Assembly: GCF_002154725.1 (NCBI RefSeq)
Contig: NZ_MTAW01000114.1
Location: forward strand, 1 to 64,000
Length of the DNA: 64,000 nucleotides
Direction of reading: 5' to 3'
Source of the DNA: Nostoc sp. 106C
Lineage (GTDB): Bacteria > Cyanobacteriota > Cyanobacteriia > Cyanobacteriales > Nostocaceae
Made by a program: the position numbers and the translations under genes. Below, one piece after another: positions 63,480 to 64,000 of the stretch. Under the pieces are notes generated by a model. The model made no database searches. It saw nothing but the letters and a program-made list of their open reading frames with translations, and had not been told where the DNA came from. The number at the start of each line of letters is the position of its first letter. Within the stretch, counting starts at the first letter, position 1.

Positions 63480-64000
63480 TTAAAAGAATGCTGCTTGATG
63501 ACGAATCAAATTAAAGAATTCTTCGCGGGTTTTTTGTTCTTCTTGGAACACACCAAGCATTGCGCTGGTAACAGTCCAAGAACCGGGTTTTTGCACACCC
63601 CGCATTACCATGCACATATGAGTAGCTTCCATGACTACGGCAACTCCCTGAGGTTCTAAGACAGCCTGAACCGCTTCTGCAATTTGGCGAGTGAGCCTTT
63701 CCTGTACTTGCAGACGACGGGAATACATCTCGACAATCCGGGCCAGCTTACTTAGTCCGACAACTTTTTGGTTGGGGATATATGCAACATGTGCTCTACC
63801 CATAAAAGGCAACATATGGTGTTCGCACAGGCTAAAGAAATTAATATCCCGGACTAAAACCATCTCGTTATGTCCTTCATCAAAGATAGCTCCATTAACG
63901 AGTTCTTCGAGAGATTGGTTGTAGCCACTAGTCAGAAACCTCATTGCTTCTGCTACTCGCTTGGGTGTTTTCAAAAGACCTTCACGTTCCGGGTCTTCTC
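63480..64000 (-). CDS. folE: GTP cyclohydrolase I (partial, 5' end outside window)
   Basis: The frame is open to the right edge, where it reads [20 protein letters not shown], the known start of the conserved core. Then come [20 protein letters not shown] (zinc Cys and His), [32 protein letters not shown] and [17 protein letters not shown] (second zinc Cys). It makes dihydroneopterin triphosphate from GTP for folate or pterins. About 170 residues of a usual 215-240 are in view. Its pathway partner folK lies at 31578. Confidence 0.94.
   Translation of the reverse strand, partial: EDPEREGLLKTPKRVAEAMRFLTSGYNQSLEELVNGAIFDEGHNEMVLVRDINFFSLCEHHMLPFMGRAHVAYIPNQKVVGLSKLARIVEMYSRRLQVQERLTRQIAEAVQAVLEPQGVAVVMEATHMCMVMRGVQKPGSWTVTSAMLGVFQEEQKTREEFFNLIRHQAAFF

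Overview
The window comes from a filamentous, Nostoc/Anabaena-like cyanobacterium. Evidence for this: photosynthesis genes (psaK, psbZ, a BciB-type divinyl reductase, a Psb35-like peptide); a run of acyl-lipid desaturase genes (desC, desA, desB remnant, desD-like); many HIP1 octamers (GCGATCGC); two neutral-invertase genes; XisH/XisI; and many short dispersed repeats of the kind that fill Nostocales genomes. Most of the window is ordinary chromosome with small operons on both strands. It carries one tRNA (Gly, GCC anticodon).

Layout. 1-6571 (minus): an AAA-type ATPase gene followed by a very large nSTAND-like NTPase / coiled-coil / WD40 protein that runs off the left edge. 7283-11623 (plus): a Met/Cys-rich copper-storage-like protein, a CBS-HEPN-like protein, then a prolipoprotein diacylglyceryl transferase (Lgt)-like enzyme, a radical SAM enzyme of the MJ0619/Tes group and a small membrane protein. 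11823-15657: a cupin dioxygenase, a DNA photolyase, a type II toxin-antitoxin pair and a membrane protein. 15896-27514: a sulfur and thiol-metal region with cysE divergent from an Rrf2 regulator plus cysK, three CadD-type transporters, two TauE/SafE exporters and a DUF1634 protein, interrupted by a PAP2 phosphatase, an amino-acid permease and a broken GH29 fucosidase. 27811-37212: membrane proteins, a prohibitin, an ADP-ribosylglycohydrolase/Nudix/folK operon, PBP1A, a small PSII-type protein, a TerB-like protein and rsmB. 37501-43299: two GH100 invertases and a WD40-DnaJ gene broken by one in-frame amber codon. 43445-50542: bciB, a GxxExxY gene, a methionine gamma-lyase-family gene and the desaturase cluster. 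50967-57740: proA, a zinc-ribbon membrane protein, tRNA-Gly, ribH, psbZ and a DHH-CBS-CCA tRNA nucleotidyltransferase. 57895-64000: xisHI, a site-2 protease, IS and repeat debris, psaK, trpF and a partial folE.

Themes. The best candidates for undescribed biology are (i) the AAA ATPase plus nSTAND-WD40 pair at the left end, which looks like a conflict or signalling system; (ii) the Lgt-like plus Tes-like radical SAM cassette, which suggests a lipid-tail modification pathway; and (iii) repeat elements that have entered reading frames without breaking them (in the nSTAND gene and the CCA enzyme). Genome decay is also visible: a desB tail, a spliced-down fucosidase, a transposase fragment and the amber-interrupted WD40-DnaJ gene. 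All family calls are made by eye from motifs; no database search was run.
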